Assembly: GCF_000227685.2 (NCBI RefSeq)
Contig: NZ_CP007029.1
Location: forward strand, 1,648,501-1,712,500
Direction: 5' to 3'
DNA from: Thioalkalivibrio paradoxus ARh 1
GTDB taxonomy: Bacteria; Pseudomonadota; Gammaproteobacteria; Ectothiorhodospirales; Ectothiorhodospiraceae
DNA length: 64,000 bases
Part shown: positions 38,842 to 46,685 of the stretch, in pieces
Position numbering within the stretch: the first letter of the stretch is position 1
Layout of the letters: each line of letters begins with the position of its first letter
Made by a program: the position numbers and the translations under genes
Notes under the pieces: generated by a model
Told to the model about the DNA's origin: nothing
What the model saw: only the letters and a program-made list of their open reading frames with translations
The model's database searches: none

Positions 38842-39237
38842 ATGCGCAAGTCTCTGAAAGTTCTCGCAGCCTCCGCTCTCGTGCTGGCCTTTGCCGCGCC
38901 GATGCAGTCCAGCGCCCAGTGGTGGGGTCCGGGCTACGGCCATGGTCCGTACTACGGTCCCGGATACGGCCATGGTCCGTACTACGGTCCCGGATACGGC
39001 TACGGTCCGGGCTGGGGCCGTGGCATCGGTGACTGGTTCGGTCTGGGTGACATGTTCGGTGATTTCGGCTTCTCGATGCGTGGCAGTGGCCGCGGCCTGG
39101 GTCGCGGCTACGGCTATGGCGACGGCTATGGCTACCATCACCCCTACTACCGCGGCTGGGGCTACGCGCCGTACTACGGTCCGGCCTATGGCGCTCCTTG
39201 GGCCGCCCCCGCTCCGCAGCAGGACGAGTCCGAGTAA
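38842..39237 (+). CDS. Sulfur globule protein (Gly/Tyr/Pro-rich, secreted)
   Basis: A 131-residue protein with a Sec signal peptide (MRKSLKVLAASALVLAFAAP, cleaved near SSAQ). The mature part is rich in Gly, Tyr, Pro and Trp, with GYGHGPYYGP repeats and later GYGYGDGYGYHHPYYRGWGY. This composition matches the envelope proteins of periplasmic sulfur globules (SgpA/B/C) in Chromatiaceae and Ectothiorhodospiraceae. AGGAG at 38830-38834 fixes the start. It has its own upstream promoter-like sequence and a strong terminator, so it is probably a highly expressed single-gene unit. A general low-complexity surface protein is the alternative. Confidence 0.8.
   Translation: MRKSLKVLAASALVLAFAAPMQSSAQWWGPGYGHGPYYGPGYGHGPYYGPGYGYGPGWGRGIGDWFGLGDMFGDFGFSMRGSGRGLGRGYGYGDGYGYHHPYYRGWGYAPYYGPAYGAPWAAPAPQQDESE
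38941..39000 (+). repeat. Perfect 30-bp tandem duplication inside the sulfur globule gene
   Basis: Bases 38941-38970 are repeated exactly at 38971-39000. Each unit encodes one HGPYYGPGYG decapeptide. Perfect identity at the DNA level, including wobble positions, points to a recent in-frame duplication rather than selection on protein sequence alone. Confidence 0.92.
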
Positions 39238-39281
39238 GTTCGCCCACTCGGCAGATCGGTAGTTGGGTAGTGCAGTACCGG

Positions 39282-39310
39282 AGCCCGGTCCTCAGGACCG
39301 GGCTTTTTTT
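39282..39310 (+). terminator. Rho-independent terminator after the sulfur globule gene
   Basis: AGCCCGGTCC (39282-39291) pairs perfectly with GGACCGGGCT (39295-39304) around a three-base loop, followed by a run of T to 39310. This is the clearest intrinsic terminator in the window and lies 45 bases past the stop codon. Confidence 0.93.
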
Positions 39311-39408
39311 CGGCCACGGTCGGCTGCGTCCCACCATCGGAGGGGCTGAAGCGATTCCCGCGATCGGGTAGGCTTGCGCCTCCCGAAATGGCCCAGGAAG
39401 GGGTTGCG

Positions 39409-40332
39409 ATGTGGTTCAGGAATCTCCGGCTGTACCGTCTTGCCCAGCCGTTCACGACCTCGCCCGAGGATTTGCACCAGGCGCTGCAGGCCGCCGCGTT
39501 TCGTCCCTGTGGCAGTCTGGAGCCGGAAACCGTCGGCTGGGTGCCGCCGCTGGGGCGTAACGCGACGCAGCTTGCTCATGCCGGCGCAGGAGCCATCCTG
39601 ATTTCTGCCCGCAGGGAAACACGCCTGCTGCCCGCATCGGTGGTCAACGACACACTCGCAGAGCGGGTCGAGACGCTGGAGGCCGCCGAAGGGCGGGATA
39701 TCGGACGCAGGGAGAAGAGCACGCTGCGCGAGCAGATCGTGCACGAACTGCTGCCCCGTGCGTTCACGCGGTCCAGCGTGACCTCGGCGGTGGTGCTGCC
39801 GCAGGACGACTGGTTGCTGGTGGATACGGCCAGCAAGGCCCGCGCCGAGGAACTGCTGAGCCTGCTGCGCAAGGCGTTGGGATCGCTGCCGGTGGCGCCG
39901 CCGAAAGTCGGTGCGGATCCGTCGACGCTGATGACGTCCTGGCTTGCCGGCGCCGCGTTGCCCGCCGGGCTGGCGCTGGGCGACGAGTGCGAACTGAAGG
40001 AGGCCGGAGACGATGCCGGCGTCGTCCGGGTCAAGCGGGTCGATCTGCTCTCGGACGAGATCCGTACCCACCTGGATGCCGGGCGCAGGGTGTCCCGTCT
40101 TGCGCTGGTGTTCGAGGATCGGATGCGTTTCGTGCTCGATGACGAGCTGAATATCCGCCGCCTGGGCTTCGAGGACGAGGTGCTCGAAGCGCTGGACGAT
40201 GTCGACAGCGACGACGAACTGGCCCGGCTGGATGCGCGCTTCGCGCTGCTGAGCCTCGAGGTGCAGCGGCTGCTGCCGCAGCTCATCGGCTGGTTCGGCG
40301 ACGCGGCGATGCCGGAGAGTGCTGCGGCCTGA
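39409..40332 (+). CDS. rdgC: Recombination-associated protein RdgC
   Basis: A 307-residue nucleoid-associated protein that forms a ring around duplex DNA and restrains RecA. It starts MWFRNLRLYRL and shows GSLEPETVGWVPPLG near residue 40, LLPRAFTRSS and a long C-terminal helix pattern typical of RdgC. AAGGGG precedes the ATG at 39409; an in-frame ATG seven codons upstream is less likely. It is expressed separately from the sulfur globule gene because the terminator lies between them. Confidence 0.94.
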   Translation: MWFRNLRLYRLAQPFTTSPEDLHQALQAAAFRPCGSLEPETVGWVPPLGRNATQLAHAGAGAILISARRETRLLPASVVNDTLAERVETLEAAEGRDIGRREKSTLREQIVHELLPRAFTRSSVTSAVVLPQDDWLLVDTASKARAEELLSLLRKALGSLPVAPPKVGADPSTLMTSWLAGAALPAGLALGDECELKEAGDDAGVVRVKRVDLLSDEIRTHLDAGRRVSRLALVFEDRMRFVLDDELNIRRLGFEDEVLEALDDVDSDDELARLDARFALLSLEVQRLLPQLIGWFGDAAMPESAAA

Positions 40333-40340
40333 CGACCGTG

Positions 40341-40375
40341 GGTCCCGCGATGGAGCCGCCGGCCGTCGCGGGACC
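40341..40375. terminator. 10-bp hairpin between convergent rdgC and MazG-like genes
   Basis: GGTCCCGCGA at 40341-40350 pairs perfectly with TCGCGGGACC at 40366-40375 around a 15-base loop. It fills most of the 55-base gap between two convergent genes. No T tract is present on either side, so a bidirectional terminator role is plausible but unproven. Confidence 0.5.
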
Positions 40376-40387
40376 GCGGCCTGGCCG

Positions 40388-40753
40388 CTATTCCGAGGGA
40401 CCGTATTCGGTGTATTTGCGTGCGCTGCCGTAGACCTTCTCGACCGGATACTTTCGTTCGTTCACCACGATCTTGTTTTCCACCGCATCGGCGATGCTGA
40501 CACCGAGCTTGTCCGCGAGGCGGACCAGATAGATCTGGATGTCGGCGATCTCGGAGCCCACCTTCGCCAGGGTGGCTGCATCGAGTTCGGCGCTTTGCTG
40601 CTCGTTCAGCCACTGGAAATGCTCGAGCAACTCGCCGGCCTCTCCGGCGAGCGCCATCGCGAGGTTCTTGGGGGCATGGAAGCGGTCCCAGTCGCGACGC
40701 TCGGCGAAGTCGCGCATCCGCCGCTTCAGATCGTCCAGCTCCTGCCATTCCAC
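40388..40753 (-). CDS. MazG-like nucleotide pyrophosphohydrolase
   Basis: A 121-residue all-alpha NTP pyrophosphatase of the MazG/RS21-C6 group. The metal-binding motifs are EAGELLEHFQW and EIADIQIYLVRLAD. Such enzymes hydrolyse non-canonical or dCTP-type nucleotides for house-cleaning. The start is GTG at 40753 (MEWQELDDLKRR), 16 bases after the TrpD2-like gene, so the pair probably share a transcript. Confidence 0.9.
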   Translation of the reverse strand: MEWQELDDLKRRMRDFAERRDWDRFHAPKNLAMALAGEAGELLEHFQWLNEQQSAELDAATLAKVGSEIADIQIYLVRLADKLGVSIADAVENKIVVNERKYPVEKVYGSARKYTEYGPSE

Positions 40754-40769
40754 CCCGCGTGCCTCGAGT

Positions 40770-41786
40770 TCAGGCCGCAGCCGGCAGACGGTCGCGGCGG
40801 CGTGCCTGCCACATCTCGCGCGCCAGCGCGGTCGCCGCCTCGGGCGTGGGCGCGCGGTTCATCAGATGCAGCGCAATCGCGGCGGTGCCGACCACCGCGG
40901 CTTCGCCGTACTCCTCCTCGGTCTCCCCGCGCCAGCATCGAACCAGCCGACCGATGTCGAGCGCGTCTTCCCGGGTATGCCGCCGGGCGAACATCGCCGG
41001 CCATTCCTCCTCTTCGAGCACGCCTTCGCGCACGCGCTGTACCAGGCAGGGCGAATCGGGATTGCGCTCGATTTCGCCGCCTTCGCCCTTGATGACCGCG
41101 ACGTTGGCCTCGCCCAGCAGCATTGCGGCCTCCTGGTGCACTGGCCGGTAGCCGGGGTGGAAGATTCCCTGCATCACGTAGGCTGCACCGAACGGGTTGA
41201 TGCTGCGCGCGACCGTGTGCACCGGCGAGCGCAGACCCATCAGCGGCCGCAGCTCGATGATCTCGTGCAGCCGGGGGCAGAGGAATTCGATGTCGAGGTA
41301 GGCGAAGTGATCCCGCGCCATGCGGTCGCAGGCCTCTTCGATCGACCGCGACGGGGCAATGCCGAGAGCGCCCAGCACATCGCGGGTATAGATCCGGCCA
41401 TTGGTATGCCCGCTGGCGCCGTGCATGAACGTGGTGATCCCGTTCTGCGCCAGCAGCAGTGTGGACAGCAGGTACCAGGGCAACACCCGGCGCTTGCCGG
41501 CATACGACGACCAGTCCAGATCGACCTTCGGGGCGTCGGCAGGGATCCGGATGGCATTGCGCACGGCGCGCACGAAGCCCACCAGTTCTTCGCGCGTTTC
41601 CTCCTTGACCCGCATCAGCATCATGTAGGCGCCGAGCTGAACGGGTTCGACCTGGCCCGCGAGGATCATGCTCATGGAGTCGAATGCCTCCTGCTCGGTG
41701 AACGGGCGGGTGCCGTTCTTGCCCTTGCCGAGGATGCGCACATACTGCGCAAACGGATGTTCTTCGTACTGCGTGGGCTGGACCAT
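40770..41786 (-). CDS. TrpD2-like (anthranilate phosphoribosyltransferase-fold) protein
   Basis: A 338-residue protein of the glycosyltransferase family 3 fold, related to YbiB/TrpD2 rather than to true TrpD. ILGKGKNGTRPFTEQEAFDSMSMIL is the alpha-helical N-terminal domain, and HGASGHTNGRIYTRDVL replaces the PRPP-binding HGNR/GTGGD motifs of TrpD. E. coli YbiB binds nucleic acid and lacks TrpD activity (established for that protein). GGAGG precedes the ATG at 41786. Role here unknown. Confidence 0.83.
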   Translation of the reverse strand: MVQPTQYEEHPFAQYVRILGKGKNGTRPFTEQEAFDSMSMILAGQVEPVQLGAYMMLMRVKEETREELVGFVRAVRNAIRIPADAPKVDLDWSSYAGKRRVLPWYLLSTLLLAQNGITTFMHGASGHTNGRIYTRDVLGALGIAPSRSIEEACDRMARDHFAYLDIEFLCPRLHEIIELRPLMGLRSPVHTVARSINPFGAAYVMQGIFHPGYRPVHQEAAMLLGEANVAVIKGEGGEIERNPDSPCLVQRVREGVLEEEEWPAMFARRHTREDALDIGRLVRCWRGETEEEYGEAAVVGTAAIALHLMNRAPTPEAATALAREMWQARRRDRLPAAA

Positions 41787-41958
41787 CGGGTTCCTCCGGA
41801 TTCGGGTTGCCGGGTCCCTGTCCGGAGCGGGCAGGGCGGCGCTGCCGCAAGATCATACCGGCAGGGGTTCCTCACGCAAGAAACGCCCCGATGAAACCCC
41901 AGGATTTCAGCACGATCCCCAGCGCGCCAGTGCCCGAGTCCGGGGCTTGCCGGGCGGG

Positions 41959-42135
41959 TCAGCCGCGACCCGGGCCCGGGCCGTCGCCCGGATCGTGCCT
42001 GGCCGCGGCCTCTGCTGCCGAGGCATCCATGAGTTGCTTCAGCAAGCCACCGATCAGGAATTTCAGGCCGACCAGCACCCCCACTAGCCCAAGCGCGATC
42101 CAGACGAAGTGTTCCACCAGCCAGGCAGCCATCAT
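41959..42135 (-). CDS. Small predicted membrane protein
   Basis: A 58-residue protein with one long hydrophobic stretch (about residues 9-33, FVWIALGLVGVLVGLKFLIGG) and a hydrophilic Gly/Pro/Asp tail. An AAGG motif precedes the ATG at 42135; a GTG at 42141 is an alternative. No family is recognised. It is the most credible reading frame in the 42000-42140 interval because of its membrane pattern and ribosome site. Confidence 0.5.
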   Translation of the reverse strand: MMAAWLVEHFVWIALGLVGVLVGLKFLIGGLLKQLMDASAAEAAARHDPGDGPGPGRG

Positions 42136-42247
42136 CGGCACCTTGAACCGCTAGTGGGCCATGCGGAAGGTTCGGCACCAGATCGCTTTGCCAGAAGCGC
42201 CGGCGCTGCGTTAACGTGAAACCGCACGGCTTTTCTCGGGGCGACGT

Positions 42248-42363
42248 GTAGGGCGGAAGAGCGCAGCGTCATCCGCCGTGCGGCGTTCGGAGCGCCCCTG
42301 CGCGCCCGCGGCAACCCCGGCGTGGGAATGGCGGATGACGGCCTTCGGCCTCTTCCGCCCTAC
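42248..42363. repeat. Palindromic dispersed repeat, copy A
   Basis: The left arm is GTAGGGCGGAAGAG followed by CGCAGCGTCATCCGCC, and the right arm is GGCGGATGACGG followed by CCTCTTCCGCCCTAC. The arms can fold into a long imperfect stem around a variable centre of about 50 bases. The same arms recur at 47908, 57934 and 58072. It occupies most of the 42142-42511 gap; nothing else was seen there. Confidence 0.85.
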
Positions 42364-42511
42364 GCCGGTTTCATGGTCGCGGGTGATGGCTGGCACCATA
42401 GAAGTTAGGCAAGTTTGAAATAAGTTGGCTATTCCGGCACTTGCCCGCCTTGCTCCGGCGCTTCTGGCTGTGCTCCATAGTCACCGAACTGCCCGCATGG
42501 CCCGCTAGGTA

Positions 42512-42796
42512 TCAGGAAGGCTCTCCGGCTACCGGCCGGAGCGCCTGGCGCGTCGTCGCGACCGGCTCCTCCGGGCCGCGCAGCCGGCGCAGCTGATGCG
42601 GGCGGGCATCGACGACGATGCCCTCGGACGCCAGCACCTTGACCCGGTAGCTGGGGCTGGTGCGGTAGCGCATGGACAGCAGATCCATTGAAGTCCGGGG
42701 GGCGAGCGCGCTTACGACCACCCCCAGCGCACCGTTCCATTCCGTGTAGTAGCTGGCGTTCTGCATGATCACGAGTTCGCCGACCTTGAATGTCAT
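42512..42796 (-). CDS. Conserved-looking hypothetical protein, 94 aa
   Basis: A 94-residue soluble protein starting MTFKVGELVIMQNASYYTEW, with a GGGGCAG ribosome site. The pattern GELVIMQN...GALGVVV...YRVKVLASEGIVVDARPHQLRRL suggests a small beta-barrel (SH3/KOW-like) domain. That is read from strand spacing and Gly positions only. I recognise no named family. It is 184 bases downstream of the DUF4139 gene on the same strand. Likely real because of the ribosome site and balanced amino-acid composition. Confidence 0.6.
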   Translation of the reverse strand: MTFKVGELVIMQNASYYTEWNGALGVVVSALAPRTSMDLLSMRYRTSPSYRVKVLASEGIVVDARPHQLRRLRGPEEPVATTRQALRPVAGEPS

Positions 42797-42980
42797 TGTG
42801 CCTGCCCCCGTTCGACAGAGAGTGTCCAATCCGGCGCATGGCCCGTGGGCCGGTCCGGCTTGCCCTGCGGCCGGGTGCCGCCGCCATGCTCCGGGAAGCG
42901 TCGATGCGCCGCAGTGCGATCCATGGCTCGAGTATAGCGGACGCGGCGCGCCGGACCGTGGTGCACCGGTGCGCGCGGGT

Positions 42981-44594
42981 TCATGGCCGCGGCCCGTCGA
43001 GCCCGTGGATCGATTCGACATCCTCAGGCCAGGACACCAGGTAGCTGAACCGGATCGTTCGCGACTCGCCCGGGGCCCATTCTCCGGTCCAGGCCAGCAC
43101 CCCGAGGCGACCGTCGACGTCGCGCTCGGTGGGCGGTGTCGCATTGGGACCCAGTTCGACCGCAATACGCTGATCGCGGGCGACCGGCAGGCGGTCGAGC
43201 ACCGTGACCTCCAGCGCGCGCTCGTGGCGATTGTCCACCGTGATCCGATAGCTCCGTTCGAGGCGCTGCTGGCGGCGCAGCAGGCCCTCGCGGCCGATAC
43301 TGTCGCGGTCGATCTCCCGGCGAACGTCGATTCGGTCGTCGACGCCGAATGCAAGCCTCAGGGGTGCCCCGGGCGCCAGCGCGTCGAGGCGGGCCTGTCC
43401 GGCGAGTTGCCCGTCCTGGAACAGGGTCACCGGACCCGGCAGCAGGGGTGTATCGCCGGCGAACTCGGTTTCCGCGAACAGGTAGGCGTGGGGCGAGAGC
43501 ACGGGCACCGCGCGGCCCGAGATCGCCGCCTCGTGACGGTGGCTTGCGAGGACGAACCGCTGCTGACGGCCGTCGGGCGGCAGGCTCACGCGCCCGGGTA
43601 CCCGGTACCGGGTGGTGAACCCGCTCGTTTCCAGCATCGCTTCGCTCACCGGAGCCGGCGCGCGGGCGGCCATCGTCTCCGGTGCAGCGGCGTCCTCGTA
43701 CATCCGGGGCCGCGGCGGCGGCCGAATGTCGATGAACCAGGGTGACAACCTGGGCAAGCGGCCACCGAGCGCCGGACGAGCCGTGGCCAGGTGCAGGATC
43801 ACGTCGTCCCATTTTTCGCCGGTGTTCTGGCCCACCTCGGCGCGCTGGACGAGTTCCAGCACCCCGTCGGCGGTATCGAGGCGGGCTTCGTAGGCCGGCT
43901 GCCAGCCAGCCCCGGGGATCTCGTACTCGAGCGTGACCCGCGCCTCGCCCGCGGCGGCGGCCTGGTACAGGATCGCAACCTCGGTGGTATCGCGCCGCCC
44001 GGTGCGCAGGCGGTTGAGCTCGCGTTCGATGCGCTCGATCTCGGCGTCGATCTCGCGCAGGTCGATGTCGATCCGCGCGATCTGTTCGAGCACGTCGCGG
44101 GCCCCGTCCCCGATCAAGCCCCAGGCACGGTGCCATTGATCGGGCGGCAGCCCGGGCTCCACCGCGCCGGCATGTTCGGTCAGATGCTCGATGAACGACA
44201 GCGTCATGGACTGGGCCTGCCGCTCGTCGGTGCGTCTGCGGCGCTCGTCCCGAGCGACCTGCAGGGCTTCGGTCAGCGCACGTTCCTCCGGATGGGCCAG
44301 ATCGCGGCCGTGGACGGTTCGGGTCTCGACATGACTGAGGATCAGTCCGTCGGGGCCCTCGGCGCGAACCCGAAGACTTTCCGGAACCAGTCGGGGAGGG
44401 AGCGGGTGAATGCGGATCGTTCCCTCGCCGGCGGCAATCGTCGCCTGGTGTTCGCGGGTCACGGTGGCCCGGTCCGGGTAGACGGTGACCGCGCGCACGC
44501 CCCCCTCTGCGGCGGCGATCGCCGGGCCGGAAAGCGCTGCGAGCAGAAACAGCGCCAGCAGCGGCCCGGTGGCGCGGAGGATCGCGGATGTCAT
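42981..44594 (-). CDS. DUF4139/DUF4140 domain exported protein
   Basis: A 537-residue protein with a Sec signal peptide (hydrophobic core residues 9-25). A DUF4140 N-terminal domain (RAVTVYPDRATVTREH...) is followed by a coiled-coil segment near residues 170-200, rich in Glu/Arg (IDIDLREIDAEIERIEREL). The DUF4139 domain (LEYEIPGAGWQPAYEARLDTA onward) runs to the C-terminus and ends in a series of beta-strands. Function is unknown; homologues in other bacteria are mucoidy-type or envelope proteins of uncertain role. It is 91 bases downstream of the NYN gene. Confidence 0.83.
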   Translation of the reverse strand: MTSAILRATGPLLALFLLAALSGPAIAAAEGGVRAVTVYPDRATVTREHQATIAAGEGTIRIHPLPPRLVPESLRVRAEGPDGLILSHVETRTVHGRDLAHPEERALTEALQVARDERRRRTDERQAQSMTLSFIEHLTEHAGAVEPGLPPDQWHRAWGLIGDGARDVLEQIARIDIDLREIDAEIERIERELNRLRTGRRDTTEVAILYQAAAAGEARVTLEYEIPGAGWQPAYEARLDTADGVLELVQRAEVGQNTGEKWDDVILHLATARPALGGRLPRLSPWFIDIRPPPRPRMYEDAAAPETMAARAPAPVSEAMLETSGFTTRYRVPGRVSLPPDGRQQRFVLASHRHEAAISGRAVPVLSPHAYLFAETEFAGDTPLLPGPVTLFQDGQLAGQARLDALAPGAPLRLAFGVDDRIDVRREIDRDSIGREGLLRRQQRLERSYRITVDNRHERALEVTVLDRLPVARDQRIAVELGPNATPPTERDVDGRLGVLAWTGEWAPGESRTIRFSYLVSWPEDVESIHGLDGPRP

Positions 44595-44685
44595 CGGCTG
44601 GTGTCTCCGGGAGCGGGGTGGTGCAGGGCGGGTCGATCGCCGGGCGGTTCGAATCGCTTGCGCGTCGCGGCGAAGGGCATCGAAT

Positions 44686-45504
44686 TCAGTCCTCGGTCAG
44701 GATGATGTAGCCGCCGGAGCGTTCGTCGCGCTCGAGGCCGATCAGGCCGGAGCGGCCGGCCTCCTCGAGCAGCGCGCTGAACGAGCGAAATCCGTAGTAG
44801 CTCTCGTTGAACCCGGGTTTACGGCGCTTGATCGCCTGCTTGACCATCGATGCCCAGACCGGCTCGTCCTCGCCACGCTCGGCATGCAGGGCCTCGGCGG
44901 TTTCGACGACCAGGTCGAGGGCTTCCTGTCGCCGGTCCTCGCCGTTCGGTTCGGCCGGCCGGGATGCGGCTTCGTCACGGTCGCCCGCCTTCGCGGGCTT
45001 GCGCGCCTTGCGTTTTTGGTGGGCCGCCTCGCGCACCAGATCGTCGTAGTAGATGAACTCGTCGCAGGCCGAAGTCAGCAGGTCCGAAGTCGATTTCTTG
45101 ACTCCGACTCCGATCACCAGCTTGTTGTTCTCGCGCAGCTTGGCGACCAGGGGCGAGAAATCCGAGTCGCCGCTGATGATCACGAAGGCATCGACATGTC
45201 CCTTCGTGTAGCAGAGGTCGAGTGCGTCGACGACCATCCGGATGTCGGCGGAGTTCTTGCCCGACTGGCGCACGTGGGGGATTTCGATCAGCTCGAACGC
45301 CGCCTCGTGCATCGGTGCCTTGAATTCCTTGTAGCGGTCCCAGTCGCAGTAGGCCTTGCGCACCACGATGTTGCCCTTCAGCAGCAGCCGTTCGAGCACG
45401 CGGCGGATGTCGAACTGCGGGTAGCGTGCTTCGCGCACCCCGAGCGCGATGTTCTCGAAATCGCAGAACAGGGCCATGTTTTGGATTGTGGACGCGCCGG
45501 GCAT
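44686..45504 (-). CDS. NYN-domain (PIN-like) ribonuclease with C-terminal OST-HTH/LOTUS domain
   Basis: A 272-residue protein. The NYN domain (residues 10-155) carries the acidic catalytic residues: Asp15 in LFCDFENIALG, an Asp in SADIRMVVDALDL, and the pair in IISGDSDFSPL. A basic linker (about 165-195) leads to a C-terminal OST-HTH/LOTUS domain (VWASMVKQAIKRRKPGFNESYYGFRSFSALLEEA), which binds RNA, often G-quadruplexes, in other systems. Together they suggest a small RNA-processing or RNA-decay nuclease. The start is at 45504 with AGGGG upstream; ATG at 45477 is possible. Confidence 0.88.
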   Translation of the reverse strand: MPGASTIQNMALFCDFENIALGVREARYPQFDIRRVLERLLLKGNIVVRKAYCDWDRYKEFKAPMHEAAFELIEIPHVRQSGKNSADIRMVVDALDLCYTKGHVDAFVIISGDSDFSPLVAKLRENNKLVIGVGVKKSTSDLLTSACDEFIYYDDLVREAAHQKRKARKPAKAGDRDEAASRPAEPNGEDRRQEALDLVVETAEALHAERGEDEPVWASMVKQAIKRRKPGFNESYYGFRSFSALLEEAGRSGLIGLERDERSGGYIILTED

Positions 45505-45771
45505 CGAGATGGCCCCTGGGATCGTTGCGTGAACAAGCCCCAGAGTAGCAAGTTGCTTCGGTGCAGGGCCACTGCCGGGAGGGTCCGGAATCCCTGGCGC
45601 TTGGAGCAGGCCCGGGTGGGGATCTCCGGGCGTGGCGCTCGCCTTTCTTGACGGCCATCCGGGGGCGGGGTAGTGTCGCGCGAACGACAGAAGGGCTTTG
45701 TTCCCGAACCTGCCGGCGCGCCTCGCTCGTCTCCAGGGTCGGTCTTATCCAGCAAAAGCTCCGGAGGAGTG

Positions 45772-45960
45772 ATGGAAGCAATCGCCACTGCCATACTGCA
45801 CCCGCAGGTCTTCATCCTTGCGGTCATCGGTTTCATCGCCTTTTATTCGTCCTGCTCGGTCGGCATTCGTGCGGGCTGGCTGGCCTACCACCCGTCGGTA
45901 TGTGGAACGGTCGGTGCTTTCGGCGGCGCCGGCCTCGGACTGCTCGTCGCTTCCGTTTAG
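45772..45960 (+). CDS. Small inner-membrane protein, 62 aa
   Basis: A 62-residue protein with two hydrophobic segments (about residues 12-24 and 42-60) separated by GIRAGWLAYHPSVCG. GGAGGAG ends two bases before the ATG at 45772 and strongly supports translation. No family was recognised. It lies 166 bases upstream of the hemerythrin-like gene on the same strand and may share its transcript. Confidence 0.62.
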   Translation: MEAIATAILHPQVFILAVIGFIAFYSSCSVGIRAGWLAYHPSVCGTVGAFGGAGLGLLVASV

Positions 45961-46126
45961 TCTTCCTCGCGCACCCGGCCCGCACCTTTCGCCAGGGGCG
46001 GGCGGGGTCAGGCGCTGTTCACGATCATCCGGCGCGGCAGCCACAGGAGTGGCCCCGTCCTTCCGCCGTTCCAGCGGTGGATCGCAGGACTGGCGGCTCG
46101 AGATCGGGAAGAACGAGTGCAACGAC

Positions 46127-46675
46127 ATGCTGGAATTGCCCAGAGCCGCACCAGGCTTTGACGACCCGATCGGGCTGTTGCGTGCCTGCCATACACGGAT
46201 TGCAGACCGCCTGGACCTTCTGGAGCGACTGCCCGGGTACTTGGATACCCATGGCGCGGACGCATCGGCCCAGGCTGCCGCGCGCCGCGTGCTCGACTAT
46301 TTCGACAAGGCCGCGGCCCACCATCACGAAGATGAGGAGCACGGCCTGTTTCCGCTGCTGCGGGCCGCCGAGAGCCGGCCGGGCTGGCAGCCGGAACTGC
46401 CGGCGGTGCTGGATCGCCTCGCCGCCGAGCACGGCACCCTCGCACAGGACTGGGCGCGGCTGCGCCCCGCGCTCGACGCCCTGGCCCGGGGCGAGTGTGC
46501 CGCGGATCTGCGCTGCGAGGCGCTGATCGCGGCCTACCGGCAGCACATGGCGCTGGAGGACGAACAGGTGCTGCCGCTGGCTGAAAGACTGCTCGACGCC
46601 TCCGAGCGGGCGGCACTGGGCGCATCCATGCAGGCGCGGCGCGGGATCGGGTCGACCCGGGAACAATCGGGATGA
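46127..46675 (+). CDS. Hemerythrin HHE cation-binding domain protein
   Basis: A 182-residue four-helix-bundle protein. The di-iron ligands can be placed as His22 (RACHTRIA), His66/67 and Glu69 with His72 (AHHHEDEEHGLFP), His102 (AEHGTL), and His140 with Glu144 (RQHMALEDEQVLP). HHE proteins of this type bind O2, NO or iron, and several are linked to nitrosative stress (YtfE-like). The nnrS gene lies 10 bases away in convergent orientation, which supports a nitric-oxide-related role. The start at 46127 is inferred from domain length; the ribosome site is weak. Confidence 0.87.
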   Translation: MLELPRAAPGFDDPIGLLRACHTRIADRLDLLERLPGYLDTHGADASAQAAARRVLDYFDKAAAHHHEDEEHGLFPLLRAAESRPGWQPELPAVLDRLAAEHGTLAQDWARLRPALDALARGECAADLRCEALIAAYRQHMALEDEQVLPLAERLLDASERAALGASMQARRGIGSTREQSG

Positions 46676-46685
46676 AAGCGGTCCC

